Assembly (NCBI GenBank): GCA_025210375.1
Contig: JAOASB010000029.1
Coordinates: 1-64,000, forward strand
Origin: Maledivibacter sp.
GTDB lineage: Bacteria > Bacillota > Clostridia > Peptostreptococcales > Caminicellaceae
Length of the DNA: 64,000 nt
Direction of reading: 5' to 3'
A program made the translations under genes and the position numbers. Shown one piece after another: positions 35,710-45,855 of the stretch. The notes under the pieces were generated by a model, which was not told the DNA's origin, ran no database searches, and worked only from the letters and a program-made list of their open reading frames with translations. Position 1 is the first letter of the stretch; the number at the start of each line of letters is the position of its first letter.

Positions 35710-36564
35710 CTATCCCCTTGGTGTATCTCTATGACTTACTTTTACTCTTTGACCCTTTTCCTTTAAATAATTATATAGAATATTAGCTACCGTTACAGAC
35801 CTATGCTTTCCTCCTGTACAGCCGATAGCTATGACAAGCTGAAATTTACCTTCCCTTTCATAGTAGGGTATTAGAAAATCTATAAGATCATTGAGTCTTT
35901 TAACAAACTCTATACTCTCAGGCCATTTCATAACATAATCCCTCACACTTTTATCATTACCAGTAAATTCTCTGAGTTCAGGTATATAATGTGGATTAGG
36001 TAGGAATCTTACATCGAATACTAAATCAGCATCTAAGGGAATGCCCTTTTTAAATCCAAAGGATAGAATTGAAATGATAATATTATTAGCAGTCCCCTCA
36101 ATATATACTTTTTTTATTTCTTCTTTCAACTGCCCAGGAGTCATATTGGAAGTATCGATTATTTTATTGGCTTTATGCTTTAAATCTTCTAGTTTTTCTC
36201 TTTCTGCATTTATTCCATCAATAATTCTTCCTTCAGTACTCAAGGGATGAACTCTTCTTGTCTCTTTAAATCTTTTTATTAGACTCTCATCCGATGCATC
36301 AAGGAATAATATCTCATACTTGTATCCACTATTTTCAAGCTCATCAAGACTTTTAAAAAGATCGTTAAAGAATGTACGTCCCCTAATATCTATTACTAAA
36401 GCTATTTTCTGAATCTCACCTCTATTGATAAAACATAATTCTGCAAATTTGGGTATTAATACAGGAGGTAAGTTATCCACACAATAAAATCCTAAATCCT
36501 CCATACATCTCATGGCCTGGCTTTTCCCCGCACCTGATAAACCAGTTATTATAACAAATTTCAT
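35710..36564 (-). CDS. rapZ: RNase adapter protein RapZ
   Basis: 284-aa P-loop protein. The N-terminal Walker A is [20 protein letters not shown], Walker B-like [11 protein letters not shown], and the C-terminal RNA/metabolite-binding domain contains [20 protein letters not shown] and [20 protein letters not shown]. In E. coli RapZ directs decay of the GlmZ small RNA; in Firmicutes (YvcJ) it affects competence and nucleotide binding. GAGGTGGG is upstream of the ATG. Followed by yvcK, as in most Firmicutes. Confidence 0.96.
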   Translation of the reverse strand: MKFVIITGLSGAGKSQAMRCMEDLGFYCVDNLPPVLIPKFAELCFINRGEIQKIALVIDIRGRTFFNDLFKSLDELENSGYKYEILFLDASDESLIKRFKETRRVHPLSTEGRIIDGINAEREKLEDLKHKANKIIDTSNMTPGQLKEEIKKVYIEGTANNIIISILSFGFKKGIPLDADLVFDVRFLPNPHYIPELREFTGNDKSVRDYVMKWPESIEFVKRLNDLIDFLIPYYEREGKFQLVIAIGCTGGKHRSVTVANILYNYLKEKGQRVKVSHRDTPRG

Positions 36565-36665
36565 AAACCCACCTCATCCTCTGTAAAGTTGAAAGTTACA
36601 AGCTTTTGGCTCTAGCTTTGAAGTTCCTAGAAAACCTAAAGTTACGTCCACATGTTATTAACAAG

Positions 36666-37400
36666 TTATTCTTCTGCATTTATTATTCTATCTACACTTA
36701 AACCCGCTTGTATGGCACGATTTATACCTTTCTCAACGTTGCCTATATCTTCTGGAGTATGGGCATCACTACTAATTACAAATTTTGCTCCTTCCTTCAT
36801 TGCAACCTTGATATACTCTACGGTTAGATGTCCATGACTGCTATTAATCTCTAAAGCTGTATCATTTTGGACTGCCGATATAGCCACTTCCTTTGTATCA
36901 ATTGATGCCTTTGCTCCTGGATGGGTCAAAATATCTATATCATATTTACTTAAAGCTTCTATCACAGCTTTCGTATTAATAACCCTGGATTTTCTTTCAA
37001 TAGACGGTAATAATGGACTTAGAACATTATAGATTTGAACCTTTGCACCCTCTATAAGCTTATCGGGTATACTTCCGAAATGAAAGCCTGCCAATAAAAT
37101 ATCTAATTCCTTCATTATTTCTTCATCTACATCGATTTTTCCATCTGTCCCAATTATATTTGCTTCTAATCCAAATTTCACTTTGATATCAGTGTTTACT
37201 CTATTGATATCATCGATCTCTTTTCTAATTTTTTTTATATTTTTCCTTTTCACTCCATAACCTATATGCTTTGGCCCATGATCGGTAATGCCCAACTCTC
37301 TAAGACCTTTTTTCTTTGCAGCTTCTACATTTTCAATGATAGTTCCCTTAGCATCCCCACTATATATAGAATGGGTATGATAATCAGCAAATATTTTCAT
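36666..37400 (-). CDS. PHP domain phosphoesterase
   Basis: 244-aa polymerase-and-histidinol-phosphatase-fold protein. Metal-binding motifs are DYHTHSIYSGDAKG near the N-terminus, GITDHGP, LEANI, HFGS, LTHPGA and ISSDAHTPEDIG. It is a metal-dependent phosphoesterase of unassigned substrate (YcdX/histidinol-phosphatase-like). The start at 37398-37400 follows GGTGAT. The gene lies 10 nt after murB and is part of the murB-PHP-rapZ-yvcK order. Confidence 0.9.
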   Translation of the reverse strand: MKIFADYHTHSIYSGDAKGTIIENVEAAKKKGLRELGITDHGPKHIGYGVKRKNIKKIRKEIDDINRVNTDIKVKFGLEANIIGTDGKIDVDEEIMKELDILLAGFHFGSIPDKLIEGAKVQIYNVLSPLLPSIERKSRVINTKAVIEALSKYDIDILTHPGAKASIDTKEVAISAVQNDTALEINSSHGHLTVEYIKVAMKEGAKFVISSDAHTPEDIGNVEKGINRAIQAGLSVDRIINAEE

Positions 37401-37410
37401 TTTATCACCA

Positions 37411-38325
37411 CTATTCTTCTCCAATTATTTTTACTTCTGTTTCCAACTCAATATCGAATTTATCCTTCACTACTTTTTGTACAAGTTTTATAAGATTATA
37501 TACATCCTCATAGGTAGCATTGCCTAAATTAACTACAAAGCCACAATGCATATCAGATACTTGTGCATTTCCTACTCTCACTCCCTTTAAGCCTGAATCC
37601 TCAATTAACTTCCCGGCATATTGCCCAACAGGTCTCTTAAAGGTGCTTCCTGCACTAGGTAGATGTAAAGGTTGTTTAGATGTCCGCCTTTTAGTTAAAT
37701 CATGGGTTATACCTTTTATTTTTTCATAGTCCCCTTTATTTAATTCCATATCTACTTCCAGCACTATATAATTCTTTTCTTGAATAATACTTTTTCTATA
37801 TCCTAATTTTAATTGTTCTTTATTTAGATAAATTATTTTACCCTCATTATCTAAAACAGATGCTCCTATAACCACATCCTTCATTTCTCCTCCATAGGCT
37901 CCAGCATTCATTGCAACAGCACCGCCTAAGGTTCCGGGTATACCACTGGCAAATTCAAATCCTTCAAGGCTCTCCTCCATAATTAACTTAGATAGTCGGG
38001 AAAGCAATACCCCGGACTTTGCCTTTATCTTTGTACCCCTTACTACTACATCATTAAAATTATCTGCTATCTTTATTACAACTCCTCTAATCCCTTTATG
38101 TCTCACCAATATATTACTACCATTACCTATTATATAATAGGTAATATTATTATCTTTGCAGTACTTTAGTATAGATGTTATTTCCTCTATTGTTCTAGGC
38201 AATATCATTATATCGGCAGGTCCACCGATTTTAAATGAGGTATGCTTTTTCATTATTTCATTTACTAATATATTTTTAGGATTAATAATATTAAAAATAT
38301 CTTCATATTTTTTATTTATATCCAT
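37411..38325 (-). CDS. murB: UDP-N-acetylenolpyruvoylglucosamine reductase MurB
   Basis: 304-aa FAD-dependent enzyme that reduces UDP-GlcNAc enolpyruvate to UDP-MurNAc in peptidoglycan synthesis. FAD-binding segments are HTSFKIGGPAD and YIIGNGSNILV; FASGIPGTLGGAVAMNAGAY is the substrate site; YRKSIIQ and SAGSTFKRP carry the catalytic Ser; the C-terminal Glu lies in DIELETEVKIIGE. It lacks the type I insertion, so it is type II as in other Firmicutes. The ATG at 38323-38325 is 8 nt after GGGAG. Confidence 0.96.
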   Translation of the reverse strand: MDINKKYEDIFNIINPKNILVNEIMKKHTSFKIGGPADIMILPRTIEEITSILKYCKDNNITYYIIGNGSNILVRHKGIRGVVIKIADNFNDVVVRGTKIKAKSGVLLSRLSKLIMEESLEGFEFASGIPGTLGGAVAMNAGAYGGEMKDVVIGASVLDNEGKIIYLNKEQLKLGYRKSIIQEKNYIVLEVDMELNKGDYEKIKGITHDLTKRRTSKQPLHLPSAGSTFKRPVGQYAGKLIEDSGLKGVRVGNAQVSDMHCGFVVNLGNATYEDVYNLIKLVQKVVKDKFDIELETEVKIIGEE

Positions 38326-38415
38326 AAATCCATCTCCCAACACAAATGATTATAATTATTATTTAAAGTCAAGATAAGTATACCTTTTTGAATCTATAAA
38401 CACAAGGAGAAATAG

Positions 38416-39768
38416 CTATTGGCTATTTGCTAATGTCTGATCAATCTTTTCCTTTGCAGATTTTATTGCTTCCTCCGATGTTTTTTTCCCTAATATAGCC
38501 ATCCTAATTTGACTTTGCAATGCATCATCTATTAATCCCCAATTGGAATGCACACCTATCACTTCAGATTTTTCCAGATTTTTTTCTATATGAGACATAA
38601 GCTTATCATTTTTATACATATTGTTTAAATCCTTTTTAACAGGAAAAGCCCCTTGCTTATATATTTCTTTTTGACCTTCATCATTTGCCAAGTATTCTAT
38701 GAACTTTATACACATTTTAAGCTTTTTTTCATCCTCCTGTTTAAAAATTCCATAGGCAGTAATGGTATTCCCTGATGATATAGGTTTTCCAACCTTCCCG
38801 GTAGGATAATTTGCAACCCCGAAATTAAAGCCCTTTCCTCTATTATTTAATACTCTTAAAACATTTATTAAGGATGTTTTACCTGGGTAAACCGCCACCT
38901 TCTTATCTATGGCAAAGCTCTTCCATGCTTCTACAGAACTATTTGAGCCGAAGTTTTTGGGAGTAACACCATGAACTAATTTTAAATCTGTTAATTTCTT
39001 TAATCCGGATATTGCTTTTTCATCATGGAACTCATATTTACCGTTTTTAGTGTTTATTATTTTTCCTCCATCGCTTAGGAGAATTCCAAATGTACTATAT
39101 GAATTAGGTTTTATATATGAATTAAACCCAAAAACATCAGCATCCCCATCCCCGTTTTTATCACAGGTCAATTTTTTTAATACTTCAACAAACTCGTCAT
39201 AGGTCCAATTTCCATCCTTGGGGGGTTTAACCCCCGCCTCATTAAATAAATCCATATTCAAAAAAAGACAGTGGTCTTCCATCATATAGGGAAGACCCCA
39301 TATTTTATTGTCATATGTTACAGCGGAAATTACATTAGTTTTATATTTATCTATTTCATCGTTGTCTATGTGCCTATCCAATGGCTCCAAAACACCCCTA
39401 CATATGATTTCATAATTTGCACCAACAGGTGCTATATCAGGGCAGGCATTGGCTTTAATTGCTGTTTCCAGCTCTATATGCCCAAATTCAGAGTTCAATG
39501 GCTTAAAATCTATAATAACCCCTGGATTATTTCTTTCGAAAGCTTTTATTTTTCCCATAATCCATGAATACTTATATCCTGTTTCTACATCTAGCCTAGG
39601 ATAATCTCTAACTGTTATAATGCCCTTCCATTCAATATTCTTCTTGAAGACCTTATCAAATAATTCATCGATTTGAGGTTTCATTAAAAAATGAGGGGCA
39701 AAAAGAATAAACACTATTAATGCTAGACAAAGAAAAAGGGTAAAAGGTCTGTACTTTATACGCTTCAT
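38416..39768 (-). CDS. Extracellular solute-binding protein family 1, orphan
   Basis: 450-aa sugar-type binding protein. Residues 9-28 form an uncleaved-looking membrane anchor (TLFLCLALIVFILFAPHFLM) rather than a lipobox. Family-1 features include GYKYSWIMGKIKAFERNNPG, IWGLPYMMEDHCLFLNMDLF, DGNWTYDEFVEVLKKL and FIEYLANDEGQKEIYKQGAF. No permease or ATPase gene lies nearby, so it must share a transporter encoded elsewhere or act as a sensor. AGGAGG precedes the ATG. It sits between the molybdenum-cofactor operon and murB. Confidence 0.85.
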   Translation of the reverse strand: MKRIKYRPFTLFLCLALIVFILFAPHFLMKPQIDELFDKVFKKNIEWKGIITVRDYPRLDVETGYKYSWIMGKIKAFERNNPGVIIDFKPLNSEFGHIELETAIKANACPDIAPVGANYEIICRGVLEPLDRHIDNDEIDKYKTNVISAVTYDNKIWGLPYMMEDHCLFLNMDLFNEAGVKPPKDGNWTYDEFVEVLKKLTCDKNGDGDADVFGFNSYIKPNSYSTFGILLSDGGKIINTKNGKYEFHDEKAISGLKKLTDLKLVHGVTPKNFGSNSSVEAWKSFAIDKKVAVYPGKTSLINVLRVLNNRGKGFNFGVANYPTGKVGKPISSGNTITAYGIFKQEDEKKLKMCIKFIEYLANDEGQKEIYKQGAFPVKKDLNNMYKNDKLMSHIEKNLEKSEVIGVHSNWGLIDDALQSQIRMAILGKKTSEEAIKSAKEKIDQTLANSQ

Positions 39769-39834
39769 ATGTACACCTCCTACCCTATATTTATTAATAT
39801 ATCTCTTGGTCTATTCCTTAATTTTGTCTACCTA

Positions 39835-40515
39835 TTAGTTTAATTCCATTACCATATAATCATGGTCAAGTAAATCGATATACAATAATTTATTTCTTAA
39901 TAAATCTCCTTTATTAAGCAAAACCTTTAAAGCCTCTGAAACTTGTATAGAAGCAATTAGTGCCGGTGTGAAGGATGGATTGCCTAATTCATTCTCTAAT
40001 CCTTTCCCTCCCCTTGTTGGATATATTTTATCTAATGTGTTATCTCCAGGAAATATCGTTGATACTTGTCCATACCATCCTGCAATAGCACCATGAATGA
40101 AGGGAATATTTAAATTGGAAGCTGTGTTTTGTAATAAAAATCTAGTTTCTATTTTATCAACTGCATCCACAATCAAATCATGACCTGCTAATATGGCTTC
40201 ATCATTTTCTTTAGTAATCTTTTCAGTAATAGCTGTTATTTTAACTAACGGATTCACAAGCTCCATTCTTCTTTTTGCAGTTAAAGCCTTTGCCTTCCCC
40301 AATGTTTTGATATCACAAAATATCTGTCTATTTAAATTAGTTGCATCAAAGGTATCCCCATCTATGGCGGTAATATTTCCAATTCCTAATCTACCAAGCA
40401 TTTCTATTATATATCCACCCAGTCCACCACAGCCAACAACACAAACTTTAAATTCTCCAAGTCTTTCATTTTCTTCCTTGCTAAGCATTTTCATATTTCT
40501 AATGTATCTTTTCAT
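39835..40515 (-). CDS. ThiF/MoeB/HesA-family adenylyltransferase-like protein
   Basis: 226-aa E1-like protein. The nucleotide-binding loop is VCVVGCGGLGGYIIEMLGRL. Further ATP-site residues are in IDGDTFDATNLNRQ, and VDAVDKIETRFLLQ and HGAIAGWYGQVSTI follow. It is short and lacks the two zinc-binding CxxC pairs found in MoeB. Relatives adenylate the C-terminus of MoaD or ThiS sulfur carriers. No moaD or moaE gene is present in the operon. The start overlaps the MOSC gene by 4 nt; AAGGA is upstream. Confidence 0.85.
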   Translation of the reverse strand: MKRYIRNMKMLSKEENERLGEFKVCVVGCGGLGGYIIEMLGRLGIGNITAIDGDTFDATNLNRQIFCDIKTLGKAKALTAKRRMELVNPLVKITAITEKITKENDEAILAGHDLIVDAVDKIETRFLLQNTASNLNIPFIHGAIAGWYGQVSTIFPGDNTLDKIYPTRGGKGLENELGNPSFTPALIASIQVSEALKVLLNKGDLLRNKLLYIDLLDHDYMVMELN

Positions 40516-40958
40516 AGAAAATCCTTCTCAACAACCTTTATTTCATCTCCAACCTTTATCTTCCCACCCCTTAATACCTTTGTGAAAATCCCTTCCTTTG
40601 GCATGATACATTGTCCAATCTGCTGAAAAATAGCACAACCAGCATGACATTCCTTTCCAATTTGAGTCACTTCCTGGGAGGTCTCTCCAATTTCCAGTTT
40701 AGTTCCAACAGGCAGCTCATAAAGATTAATTCCCTCTGTAGTAATATTTTCTGCAAATTTACCACTACATAGTCCCTTTATCCCTATTTCCTTCATTTTA
40801 TCTATACTCTCTACCCCTAGAAGACTAACCTGCCTATGCCACTTACCCCCATGGGCATCTCCTTCTAATCCAAAATCCTCTATAAAGTTCCCCTGTGGAA
40901 TGTTTTCTTTAGGTACTCCTTTTTTGTGACTGATACTTATTGCAACTACCTTTGGCAT
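40512..40958 (-). CDS. MOSC domain protein
   Basis: 148-aa MOSC-domain protein. Family segments are VVAISISHKKGVPKENIP, FGLEGDAHGGKWHRQVSLLG, KFAENITTEGINL and the conserved Cys in KECHAGCAIFQQ. MOSC domains bind molybdopterin-type cofactors and may carry sulfur to the metal. It is the stand-alone kind that follows moaC in Clostridia. The start codon touches the moaC stop (TGAATG). Confidence 0.9.
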   Translation of the reverse strand: MPKVVAISISHKKGVPKENIPQGNFIEDFGLEGDAHGGKWHRQVSLLGVESIDKMKEIGIKGLCSGKFAENITTEGINLYELPVGTKLEIGETSQEVTQIGKECHAGCAIFQQIGQCIMPKEGIFTKVLRGGKIKVGDEIKVVEKDFL

Positions 40959-41441
40959 TCAAAATTCCCCCTGTCTCATATATCCACCGGATTTACCACC
41001 AGTTTTCCTAACAAGCCTTATATCCTTAATAACCATATCCTTATCCACTGCTTTACACATATCATAGATGGTTAAAGCTGCAATAGCTACACCATTTAAG
41101 GCTTCCATTTCAACACCAGTTTTACCAATTGTCTTAACCTTTGCCTCAATATGTACAGCATTATTTTCTTCATCAATTTCAAATTTTATATCCCCACCTG
41201 TAATAAATATATTGTGGCACATAGGTATTATATCACTGGTCTTTTTTGCTCCCATTATTCCTGCTATCTGAGCCACCGATAGCACATCTCCCTTTTTCAT
41301 TTCTCCCTGGGTTATCATCTTTAATGTCTTGCTATTCATCTCTATTGATCCCCTAGCAACAGCAACCCTTTTTGTATCCTCTTTATGCCCCACTTCAACC
41401 ATCTTAGCTTTACCATTTTCATTAAAATGCGTAAATTCCAT
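40959..41441 (-). CDS. moaC: Cyclic pyranopterin monophosphate synthase MoaC
   Basis: 160-aa enzyme that works with MoaA to make cyclic pyranopterin monophosphate in molybdenum-cofactor synthesis. It shows the family segments [21 protein letters not shown] [52 protein letters not shown] and [10 protein letters not shown] with the catalytic Lys. TAGGAGGG overlaps the moaA stop. Operon member. Confidence 0.95.
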   Translation of the reverse strand: MEFTHFNENGKAKMVEVGHKEDTKRVAVARGSIEMNSKTLKMITQGEMKKGDVLSVAQIAGIMGAKKTSDIIPMCHNIFITGGDIKFEIDEENNAVHIEAKVKTIGKTGVEMEALNGVAIAALTIYDMCKAVDKDMVIKDIRLVRKTGGKSGGYMRQGEF

Positions 41442-41442
41442 A

Positions 41443-42405
41443 TTACCCTCCTATTTGATACATGTTTCTAATGACGGGTTGATATTCATAATCATTTATC
41501 ATATGTTCCTTAGGCTTGGACTCTATAGCTAATTTTAAAATATCCTTTAGCTCGATATTTTCCTTCAATAGAGTTCTTATATTAATCTCATCATTTGAAT
41601 GTAAACAAGGCTTTATTTTTCCATCAGAAGTAATCCTAATCCTATTACAGCTTGAGCAAAAATGATTACTTATGGGGTTAATAAGTCCAACCCGTCCTTT
41701 TCCATTAGGTAATCTATAATACCTAGCCGGACTGGATTTGTCTTCCTTCAATATGGGCATCAACTCAGGAAACCTATCCAATATTATTGTATTGGGTATA
41801 AAGTGACTCCTAGACCATGTACTAGCTTCACCTAAAGGCATCAATTCAATAAATCTTACATCAATTTCTTCATCTAAAGTTAGTTTTATAAAATCCTTAA
41901 TTTCATCATCATTAAAGCCTCCTATCAAAACAGTGTTTAGCTTTATAGGAGTTAAGCCTACTTTCTTTGCTGCTGCTATTCCCCCTAATACATCCCCAAT
42001 ATTTCCACCCCTAGTTATCTCCTTATATTTATTTTTATCAAGACTATCTATACTTATATTCACTCTGCTAAGTCCTGCATTTTTAAGCTCTTTTGCATAC
42101 TTTTTAAGGAGTATTCCATTTGTAGTTATGGCTAAATCCTTAATTCCATCCATTCCCGATATTCTCTCTATAAGCTTTATAATTCCTCTTCTTACTAAGG
42201 GCTCTCCTCCGGTAATTCTTACCTTATCAATCCCTATCTTGACTCCTTGATTTACTATAGCTTCCAGCTCTTCGATTCTCAAAATATCATCATGGGATTT
42301 TTTGCAAAGCCCCCTTTGTGGCATACAATACTTGCACCTCAAATTACATAGGTCTGTAACAGAAATTCGTAGATAGTTTATTTTTCTCCCTATATTGTCA
42401 AGCAC
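41443..42405 (-). CDS. moaA: GTP 3',8-cyclase MoaA
   Basis: 320-aa radical SAM enzyme for the first step of molybdenum-cofactor synthesis. The N-terminal cluster is CNLRCKYC within [19 protein letters not shown], the SAM loop is [12 protein letters not shown], and the second [4Fe-4S] cluster lies in [19 protein letters not shown]. The start is the GTG at 42403-42405, 7 nt after AAGGAGG. Reading from an upstream in-frame ATG would translate the ribosome binding site itself. Confidence 0.95.
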   Translation of the reverse strand: MLDNIGRKINYLRISVTDLCNLRCKYCMPQRGLCKKSHDDILRIEELEAIVNQGVKIGIDKVRITGGEPLVRRGIIKLIERISGMDGIKDLAITTNGILLKKYAKELKNAGLSRVNISIDSLDKNKYKEITRGGNIGDVLGGIAAAKKVGLTPIKLNTVLIGGFNDDEIKDFIKLTLDEEIDVRFIELMPLGEASTWSRSHFIPNTIILDRFPELMPILKEDKSSPARYYRLPNGKGRVGLINPISNHFCSSCNRIRITSDGKIKPCLHSNDEINIRTLLKENIELKDILKLAIESKPKEHMINDYEYQPVIRNMYQIGG

Positions 42406-42430
42406 ATAGGCACCTCCTTCTTGAGGTAGA

Positions 42431-44350
42431 TCAATCAATTATCCTTCCTGCCTCTTCTATTTTGTACCCTCCAAGGGCTTCTAGCTTCTGTACAAATTCC
42501 TTTGCTTTTAATACTTCGATAAACCTTTTAGTTTTTTGATCCTTCAAAAACTCTGAGGGAATGGCAAAATCATATTCTTCCTCTCCTATTGGTATAAAAT
42601 CAAGCCCCATAGCCCGTGCCGAAGATAGTATACCAAGTCCTACATCCGCAGTTCCCGATAATACTGCTGAAGCAACGGTCATGTGGGTAGTCATCTCCCT
42701 ACCATATCCCCTTATTTTACTACTATCAATATTTAATTCCTTGAGTTTATAATCCAAGAGTATCCTTGTCCCGGAACCTTTTTGTCTGTTTACAAAAACT
42801 ATATCTTCCCTTATTAGATCTTCAATGCAGTTAATATCCTTTGGATTATTCTTTTTAACCATAAGTCCTTGTATTCTTTTTACTCCTTTTATAAGACACA
42901 CTTTTCTACCCTTTAAATACTTTTTTATATACTCCCTATTATATGTGCCAGTTACTTCGTCTAGGAGATGTATAGGAGAAATATGGGCTTCTCCTCTTTT
43001 AATTGCCATAATACCTCCTAAACTCCCTACATGGGCTGAAGATAAATTAACATCCGGATATCTTTCATGTATCATATTTGCTATGATATCCATTATCAAG
43101 TCATGACTTCCTATGGAAACTATGGTATTGTTTATACTTTCCAAATCCTTTAGAAGCTCTATTTCAATAATTTCTCCGGCCTCGATACCCTCAACATTTT
43201 TAGGAATTTTAGCTATTCCATCGGCTTTAACTAGGGACATCATGATTCCAGCCCCTCTATTTAAAGGTGTGGCTATTAGATTACCAGATACATTACCTAG
43301 CTTCATCCTAACATATTCTAAATGCTTTAAGGATGACATGATTCTTTTAGATAATATCCCTTCCGCCCTTTGCTTCCTAACTTCTTTAATAGTTTGATAT
43401 TCATAGACCAAGGGTTTAACAAAGGCCTCAAAAACTATGTATGCTGAGACGGGATAACCTGGTATTCCTACTATAGGTTTTCCTTCAATACATCCAAGTA
43501 TTGCAGGTTTCCCTGGCTTTATGGCTACACCATGTACTATTAACTTTCCAATATCATTAATTATCATAGAAGTATAATCTTCACTCCCAGCCGATGACCC
43601 AGCATTAACTATTACCATATCATTTTCCTTAATTGCCTCTAATATCTTAGACTTAATCAAGTCATATTCATCTGAAACAGGCTTATATCTCTGTGGTATC
43701 CCCCCATAGTTCTTTATCATGGCTTCAAACATTCTTGAGTTTGAATCAATTATTTTACCTGGAGCTATTTCCTCTTCTGGATCAATGATTTCGGTACCAG
43801 TTGGTATTATTCCTATTCTAGGTCTTTTGATTACTTGGATTTCTAGAATCCCCCCACAAAGCATTGCTCCCATATCAACAGGTCTTATTTTGTGATAGGC
43901 AGGTACAATCATTTCACTGGCAACTATGTCTTCCCCTGTGGGTCTTACGTGCTGCCAAGGAGAAGCAGCCTTTATTATTTCTATGGTTTCTTCATCTATA
44001 GGTATAACATCCTCGATCATAATTACTGCATCATAGGGATGTTCTATAATATCCCCTGTATCAATATATATAAAGTCTTCATTTTTTTTAAGTGTCTTTG
44101 GACTTCTTTCATGGGCCCCGTGGGTATTTTTAGAAACTACAGCTATTCCATCCATTGCCGATGCATTGAAATAAGGAGATGATATCTTAGCAAATACTGG
44201 CCTAGCAGTAATCCTATCTAAAACATCATAAACCCTTACTATTTCTGTTTTTCTATTATTAATAGACTCTTTTATTTCATGAAAAAATAGTTCCTTTGCT
44301 TCATCAAGCTCAACATTTGAAAGATATATATTTCTCTCAAACTTCTTCAT
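42431..44350 (-). CDS. MoeA fused to a PBP-like domain
   Basis: 639-aa two-domain protein. Residues 1-410 are MoeA (molybdopterin molybdenumtransferase): ISSPYFNASAMDGIAVVSK, IPTGTEI, NAGSSAGSEDYT and HGVAIKPGKPAILG with GIPGYPVSAYI. Residues about 430-620 are a periplasmic-binding-protein-like domain (MAIKRGEAHISPIHLLDEVT, NRQKGSGTRILLDYKLKELN, SAVLSGTADVGLG). The PBP-like domain probably senses or delivers molybdate or tungstate to the metal-insertion site. This fusion is known from Clostridia and archaea. It follows a single-domain MoeA gene; two MoeA proteins may serve different metals. Confidence 0.93.
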   Translation of the reverse strand: MKKFERNIYLSNVELDEAKELFFHEIKESINNRKTEIVRVYDVLDRITARPVFAKISSPYFNASAMDGIAVVSKNTHGAHERSPKTLKKNEDFIYIDTGDIIEHPYDAVIMIEDVIPIDEETIEIIKAASPWQHVRPTGEDIVASEMIVPAYHKIRPVDMGAMLCGGILEIQVIKRPRIGIIPTGTEIIDPEEEIAPGKIIDSNSRMFEAMIKNYGGIPQRYKPVSDEYDLIKSKILEAIKENDMVIVNAGSSAGSEDYTSMIINDIGKLIVHGVAIKPGKPAILGCIEGKPIVGIPGYPVSAYIVFEAFVKPLVYEYQTIKEVRKQRAEGILSKRIMSSLKHLEYVRMKLGNVSGNLIATPLNRGAGIMMSLVKADGIAKIPKNVEGIEAGEIIEIELLKDLESINNTIVSIGSHDLIMDIIANMIHERYPDVNLSSAHVGSLGGIMAIKRGEAHISPIHLLDEVTGTYNREYIKKYLKGRKVCLIKGVKRIQGLMVKKNNPKDINCIEDLIREDIVFVNRQKGSGTRILLDYKLKELNIDSSKIRGYGREMTTHMTVASAVLSGTADVGLGILSSARAMGLDFIPIGEEEYDFAIPSEFLKDQKTKRFIEVLKAKEFVQKLEALGGYKIEEAGRIID

Positions 44351-44367
44351 TTAAACAGCTCCCCCCA

Positions 44368-45597
44368 TTATATTGGTACCACTCTTACTATTTCTCCCTT
44401 TTTCACTCCTTCTTTATTGGCTTCAATCTTTATATAACCTCTGGCTTTAGACATAAGGCTTATCATTCCCGATTTACCATATACGGGTTTAACAAGCCAT
44501 TTCCCACCCTCCCTTTCAAGGGTTACCATTTGATAGGTTTCCCTTCCATGGGCTGAATGTATATTTGAATCAAATATCCCTTCAATAAAATATTCGATTT
44601 CGGTATCCCTATCCTGTATATATCCCACAAGATATTCTACAAAAATCTTAAATACTATCATTGCCGATACTGGTTGACCTGGCAGACCAAAAACTGCTTT
44701 GTTTTTCACCTTAGCAAGTATAGTTGGCTTACCGGGCTTTATAGCGACTCCATGTACAAATACCCCTGGCTCTCCAATTGAATTTATCACTTTCCCAGTA
44801 ATATCCTTTGTTCCAACGGAGCTTCCACCGGATATAATCACAATATCGTTGTTATTTATACACTCCTCAAGGGTATCCTTTAATACTTGAAATTCATCCT
44901 CTACAACAACCTTTTTAGTTACTAAACATCCTGCCTCTTCAGCCATTGCCCATAGGGTATAGGTGTTTATATCCCTTATTTGTCCAAGCCCAGCATCCTT
45001 ATTTGGCTCTACAATTTCATCACCAGTTGATATAATTGCAATAGATGGCAATTTGAAAACCTGTACCCTATCCACACCAATGGAAGATAAGACCCCTATA
45101 TCCTGTGGCCTAAGCTTTAATCCTTTATGTAAAACCTTTTCCTTCTCCTTGATATCATCTCCAATATCAACCATATTTTCCTTTATGGATACGGGTTTAT
45201 TGATCCCTATACTATGTTCATCAAGCTTTTCTGTATATTCCACCATCACAACGGAATCGGCTCCATGGGGTATCATCCCACCAGTTGGTACATATGCCGT
45301 CTTATCAGTATCTATAACAATTTTAGGTTCCCTTCCCATATCAACCTCCCCAATCACCTCAAGAAAAGCGGGTAGCCCTTCACTTGCCCCATGGGTATCC
45401 TTTGAAATAACTGCATATCCATCTACCGTTGATCTTCTAAAATGAGGGACGTTTACATTTGAAAATACATCCTCAGCTAAGATTCTTCCTACTGCCTTAG
45501 ATATATCAATTACCTCTATACCTAATCTATAATCAGTAAAGTTATCTCTTAGCTTCATCTTTGCTTCTTTCACAGTATGTGCTTTAAACATTTTCAT
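44368..45597 (-). CDS. moeA: Molybdopterin molybdenumtransferase MoeA
   Basis: 409-aa MoeA that inserts molybdate (or tungstate) into adenylated molybdopterin. Segments are NVNVPHFRRSTVDGYAVISK, YVPTGGMIPHGADSVVMVEY, ISTGDEIVEPNKDAGLGQIR, ISGGSSVGTKDIT and HGVAIKPGKPTIL with FGLPGQPVSAMI. It is the first gene of the molybdenum-cofactor operon, downstream of a terminator-linked leader RNA. AGAGGTG lies upstream of the ATG; a second ATG two codons in is also possible. Confidence 0.95.
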   Translation of the reverse strand: MKMFKAHTVKEAKMKLRDNFTDYRLGIEVIDISKAVGRILAEDVFSNVNVPHFRRSTVDGYAVISKDTHGASEGLPAFLEVIGEVDMGREPKIVIDTDKTAYVPTGGMIPHGADSVVMVEYTEKLDEHSIGINKPVSIKENMVDIGDDIKEKEKVLHKGLKLRPQDIGVLSSIGVDRVQVFKLPSIAIISTGDEIVEPNKDAGLGQIRDINTYTLWAMAEEAGCLVTKKVVVEDEFQVLKDTLEECINNNDIVIISGGSSVGTKDITGKVINSIGEPGVFVHGVAIKPGKPTILAKVKNKAVFGLPGQPVSAMIVFKIFVEYLVGYIQDRDTEIEYFIEGIFDSNIHSAHGRETYQMVTLEREGGKWLVKPVYGKSGMISLMSKARGYIKIEANKEGVKKGEIVRVVPI

Positions 45598-45690
45598 AGG
45601 TTATAACACCTCTTATAAGTTTTGAGATTTTGGTCCGTTCTATTTTGACTACAAAAAACTTTGATTATATTTGATACAAAAAATAATAAA

Positions 45691-45835
45691 ACACTCCTTG
45701 AGAAAGGAATGCTCGATCGCTGTTACCATTTTCCTTTCCAATCACGGGAGGCATAAGGATTTCTCTTTATACCCATGGGTCTATAGATCATAGTCAATTC
45801 CTTAGATTTATAGACTCGGAAAAATGTGACAAAAT
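45691..45835 (-). promoter_or_regulatory. Structured leader, candidate Moco/Tuco riboswitch with terminator
   Basis: The minus-strand leader ahead of moeA folds into several stems: GTCTATAAATC with GATCTATAGAC, then a segment containing GCCTCCCGTGATTGGAAAGG and AATGGTAACAGCGATCGAGC. At 45691-45712 there is a GCATTCCTT-TCTC-AAGGAGTGT hairpin followed by TTTTATTATTTTTT, an intrinsic terminator before the start codon. The gene context, and the CCTCCCG...GGTAACAGCGA pattern as I remember it from the Moco RNA motif, suggest a molybdenum- or tungsten-cofactor riboswitch acting on transcription. I have not matched it to a covariance model. Confidence 0.55.
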
Positions 45836-45855
45836 ATTCTTAATTTTACCTATTA

